The notes under the pieces are model-generated. The model saw only the letters and a program-made list of their open reading frames with translations. It was not told the DNA's origin and ran no database searches. The translations under genes were made by a program, and so were the position numbers. From Nitrospinaceae bacterium (GTDB taxonomy: Bacteria; UBA8248): a DNA stretch of 64,000 bases. How positions within the stretch are numbered: position 1 is the stretch's first letter; every line of letters begins with the position of its first letter. The stretch is from the NCBI GenBank assembly GCA_018669005.1, contig JABJAL010000072.1, forward strand, positions 1 to 64,000, written 5' to 3'. This document shows positions 62,417-64,000 of the stretch, piece after piece.

Positions 62417-63055
62417 ATGCCGCCAAAGCTGATGCCGCGGCTTGTGAGCACGGCGCGGCACAAAATAATGCCCCCCACTAAAACACTGCGCGCCCTCGGG
62501 CTTCGGCGGGGAATGGCTTTCATGGATGCCGGTTGCGGCCCTGGATTTTTTACTCTTCCGGCGTGCCGGATTGTTGGTGCGAGCGGCCAGGTATTGGCCA
62601 GCGATATTTCGCCGGCTATGGTCCGCGAGCTTCGTTTCAGATCGAAACAGAGCGGCATAAAAAATTTATTGGTAAAAAAATCGAACGATCCGAACATTCC
62701 ATTTCCGGACAAAAGTGCGGACATGGTAATGTTGGGATTTGTGTTGCACGAGTCGGCAGAGGTTGAGGTGTTTCTGTCTGGGGTGGAGCGAGCGCTCCGG
62801 CCTGGCGGCAGACTTGTGGTGTCCGAGTGGCATCCGAGAGAGACCGAATATGGCCCGCCTCTTTGGGCCCGTCTGGATATTGGTGAGACCAAGCGCCTGT
62901 TGCGCGGCTCCGGAATGTCGATTGTCGCGTCGTGGAGTTTTGATGATGACACATATTTCGTGATGGCTCACCGCAAATCAAGGGCAAAGGGAGTGGGGTT
63001 GTTGTTCCAGCCCCCTGAAAAAGTAACGAGACGCCAAGGAGCGAAGATTAGATGA
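62417..63055 (+). CDS. Class I SAM-dependent methyltransferase
   Basis: 212 residues from the ATG at 62417, 19 bp after yidC; an earlier in-frame ATG overlaps yidC. The SAM motif MDAGCGPGFFTLPA, acidic ASDISP and motif III RALRPGGRLVVSEWHP are readable. It resembles UbiE/small-molecule methyltransferases. Its insertion here, between yidC and mnmE, is not conserved elsewhere to my knowledge. The following SDR overlaps its stop (ATGA). Confidence 0.88.
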   Translation: MPPKLMPRLVSTARHKIMPPTKTLRALGLRRGMAFMDAGCGPGFFTLPACRIVGASGQVLASDISPAMVRELRFRSKQSGIKNLLVKKSNDPNIPFPDKSADMVMLGFVLHESAEVEVFLSGVERALRPGGRLVVSEWHPRETEYGPPLWARLDIGETKRLLRGSGMSIVASWSFDDDTYFVMAHRKSRAKGVGLLFQPPEKVTRRQGAKIR

Positions 63056-63813
63056 GCGAAAGATCGTCGATAAAAGACCATGTGGCGATAGTCACAGGCG
63101 GGGCCGCCGGAATCGGCGAGGCGGTTGTTTTGCGCTTTGCGAGCGAGGGAGCAAAGGTCGTCATTGTAGACAAGGACAACGAAAAGGGTGCGGCGGTAGC
63201 CGAAAAAATTAGCGCTGGCGGCGCGGAGGTAATTTTTGTCCAGGCAGACGTTACTTCCTCGGCAGATGTTAGGTCAGCGTTTGCGCAGACGATGGATCGC
63301 TGGGGGCAACTTGATATTCTCGTGAATTGCGCCGGTGGGTTTTTTGAGACGCATTCTATTGAAGAGCAGGACGAGGACGATTGGGACGCCATTTTGGCGT
63401 GGAATTTAAAAAGTGTGTTCCTTTGCGCGAAGGAGGCGGCCGTCGTTATGAAAAAAAGAAGCTACGGCAGAATTGTAAGTATCTCCTCGCTAACTGGACG
63501 CACGGGCATTATCGAAACTGCCCTTCATTACGGCTCTGCTAAGGCGGGCATTTTAGGCTTCACTAGACGGCTGGCCGTAGAGCTTGCTCCGAATGGAATT
63601 ACCGTGAACGCGGTTGCGCCGGGAGTGGTTCTCTCTCCTCGTGTTGCGGAGATGCATAAAGATCGGCTGCCCGAAATCTACAAAACCGTTCCGATGGCTC
63701 GTGCGGGCGAGGCCGAGGAAATCGCAGATGGCATTTGGTATTTTTCAACACCTGGCTCAAGCTACATCACCGGCGTGACGCTCGACATAAACGGCGGTCG
63801 CTGGATGGCTTAG
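63052..63813 (+). CDS. Short-chain dehydrogenase/reductase
   Basis: 253 residues. VTGGAAGIGEAVVLRFA, LVNCAGGFF, SISSLTGRTG and YGSAKAG give the cofactor motif and the Ser-Tyr-Lys set. It resembles 3-oxoacyl-ACP reductase or glucose-dehydrogenase-type SDRs; substrate unknown. The ATG overlaps the TGA of the methyltransferase gene by four bases, so the two are coupled. Confidence 0.92.
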   Translation: MSERSSIKDHVAIVTGGAAGIGEAVVLRFASEGAKVVIVDKDNEKGAAVAEKISAGGAEVIFVQADVTSSADVRSAFAQTMDRWGQLDILVNCAGGFFETHSIEEQDEDDWDAILAWNLKSVFLCAKEAAVVMKKRSYGRIVSISSLTGRTGIIETALHYGSAKAGILGFTRRLAVELAPNGITVNAVAPGVVLSPRVAEMHKDRLPEIYKTVPMARAGEAEEIADGIWYFSTPGSSYITGVTLDINGGRWMA

Positions 63814-63892
63814 GTGGGCACCCTCTTCCATTTGTTGGCGTAGTTCTTCGTTCTCAATTTCTGGCCTTCGCCGAAAATGTTCGGAGACGATA

Positions 63893-64000
63893 ATGACGTC
63901 GCACACAGACACAAAAAAAATTACCGAACAACGCGATACGATTGTCGCGGTGTCCACGGCCCTGGGCCGGGGCGCGATTGCGATTGTTCGTTTGAGTGGC
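63893..64000 (+). CDS. mnmE: tRNA modification GTPase MnmE, 5' end
   Basis: The first 36 codons, cut by the window edge. DTIVAVSTALGRGAIAIVRLSG is the tetrahydrofolate-binding N-terminus of MnmE (TrmE), which with MnmG modifies U34 of tRNA. Located after yidC as in many genomes, although jag/khpB is not seen and two extra genes lie between. A weak GGAG-like site precedes the ATG. Confidence 0.93.
   Translation, partial: MTSHTDTKKITEQRDTIVAVSTALGRGAIAIVRLSG

Overview
The window looks like a chromosomal segment of a Gram-negative, didermic, Proteobacteria-like heterotroph. The clues are a complete ISC operon including IscX, HscA and HscB, an IscR regulator, a sigma-54 promoter with an IHF-like site, a lipoprotein signal, and strong AAGGAG-type ribosome binding sites. 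The coding content (CoA transferases, enoyl-CoA hydratases, tricarballylate-dehydrogenase-like flavoproteins, an LLM-class oxidoreductase, SDRs, a molybdenum hydroxylase subunit) resembles free-living, probably marine, delta-proteobacterial, Nitrospinota or Tectomicrobia-type genomes. No rRNA or complete tRNA is present, so the placement is inference. UGA is a normal stop here (for example iscR, hscB and the HAD gene end in TGA inside overlaps), yet it is read through in two genes.

The main result is two independent selenocysteine genes. (1) At 17928-18458 a UGSC-motif selenoprotein has UGA exactly at the U of U-G-S-C. (2) At 14155-14676 a methylated-DNA--protein-cysteine methyltransferase (Ogt/MGMT family) has UGA exactly at the methyl-accepting cysteine of P-C-H-R-V-I. 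In both mRNAs a strong hairpin with a G-first apical loop begins that loop 19-20 nt after the UGA, as expected for a bacterial SECIS. The methyltransferase frame also continues upstream, without a stop, into a ribbon-helix-helix-like DNA-binding segment.

Layout. 1-6.6 kb: DUF1847 protein, M24 peptidase, orphan signal-less DctP-like protein, NAD-binding dehydrogenase, cold shock gene, and a three-gene HAD/DinB-like/membrane operon. 6.8-13.4 kb: TPR-methyltransferase protein, then a plus-strand operon of two paralogous SDRs around a TfoX-like gene, a second DinB-like paralogue and a flippase-like membrane protein. 13.4-21 kb: thiol-dioxygenase-like cupin, the Sec methyltransferase, CBS proteins, a sigma-54-driven pair of unknown small genes, enoyl-CoA hydratase, UGSC selenoprotein and an orphan molybdopterin hydroxylase subunit. 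21-34.5 kb: EngB, DUF1015, flavoprotein, LLM oxidoreductase, CoA transferases, HDAC-like deacetylase, MFS transporter, parvulin, RsmI. 34.3-41.1 kb: iscR-S-U-A-hscB-hscA-fdx-iscX followed by enoyl-CoA hydratase and CoA transferase, behind a TTGACA-N17-TATATA promoter and an IscR-like operator. 41.4-51.4 kb: housekeeping and accessory genes (substrate-binding protein, MutY, ArsC, a second flavoprotein, NAD-binding protein, TruD, rhodanese, SUMF-type lipoprotein).

51.4-64 kb is the replication-origin neighbourhood: gyrA, gyrB, recF and dnaA on the minus strand diverge from rpmH, rnpA, yidD, yidC, a methyltransferase, an SDR and the start of mnmE on the plus strand. dnaN, normally between dnaA and recF, is absent; only about 230 bp of AT-rich DNA with DnaA-box-like sites lies there, and a second group of box-like sites lies upstream of dnaA.
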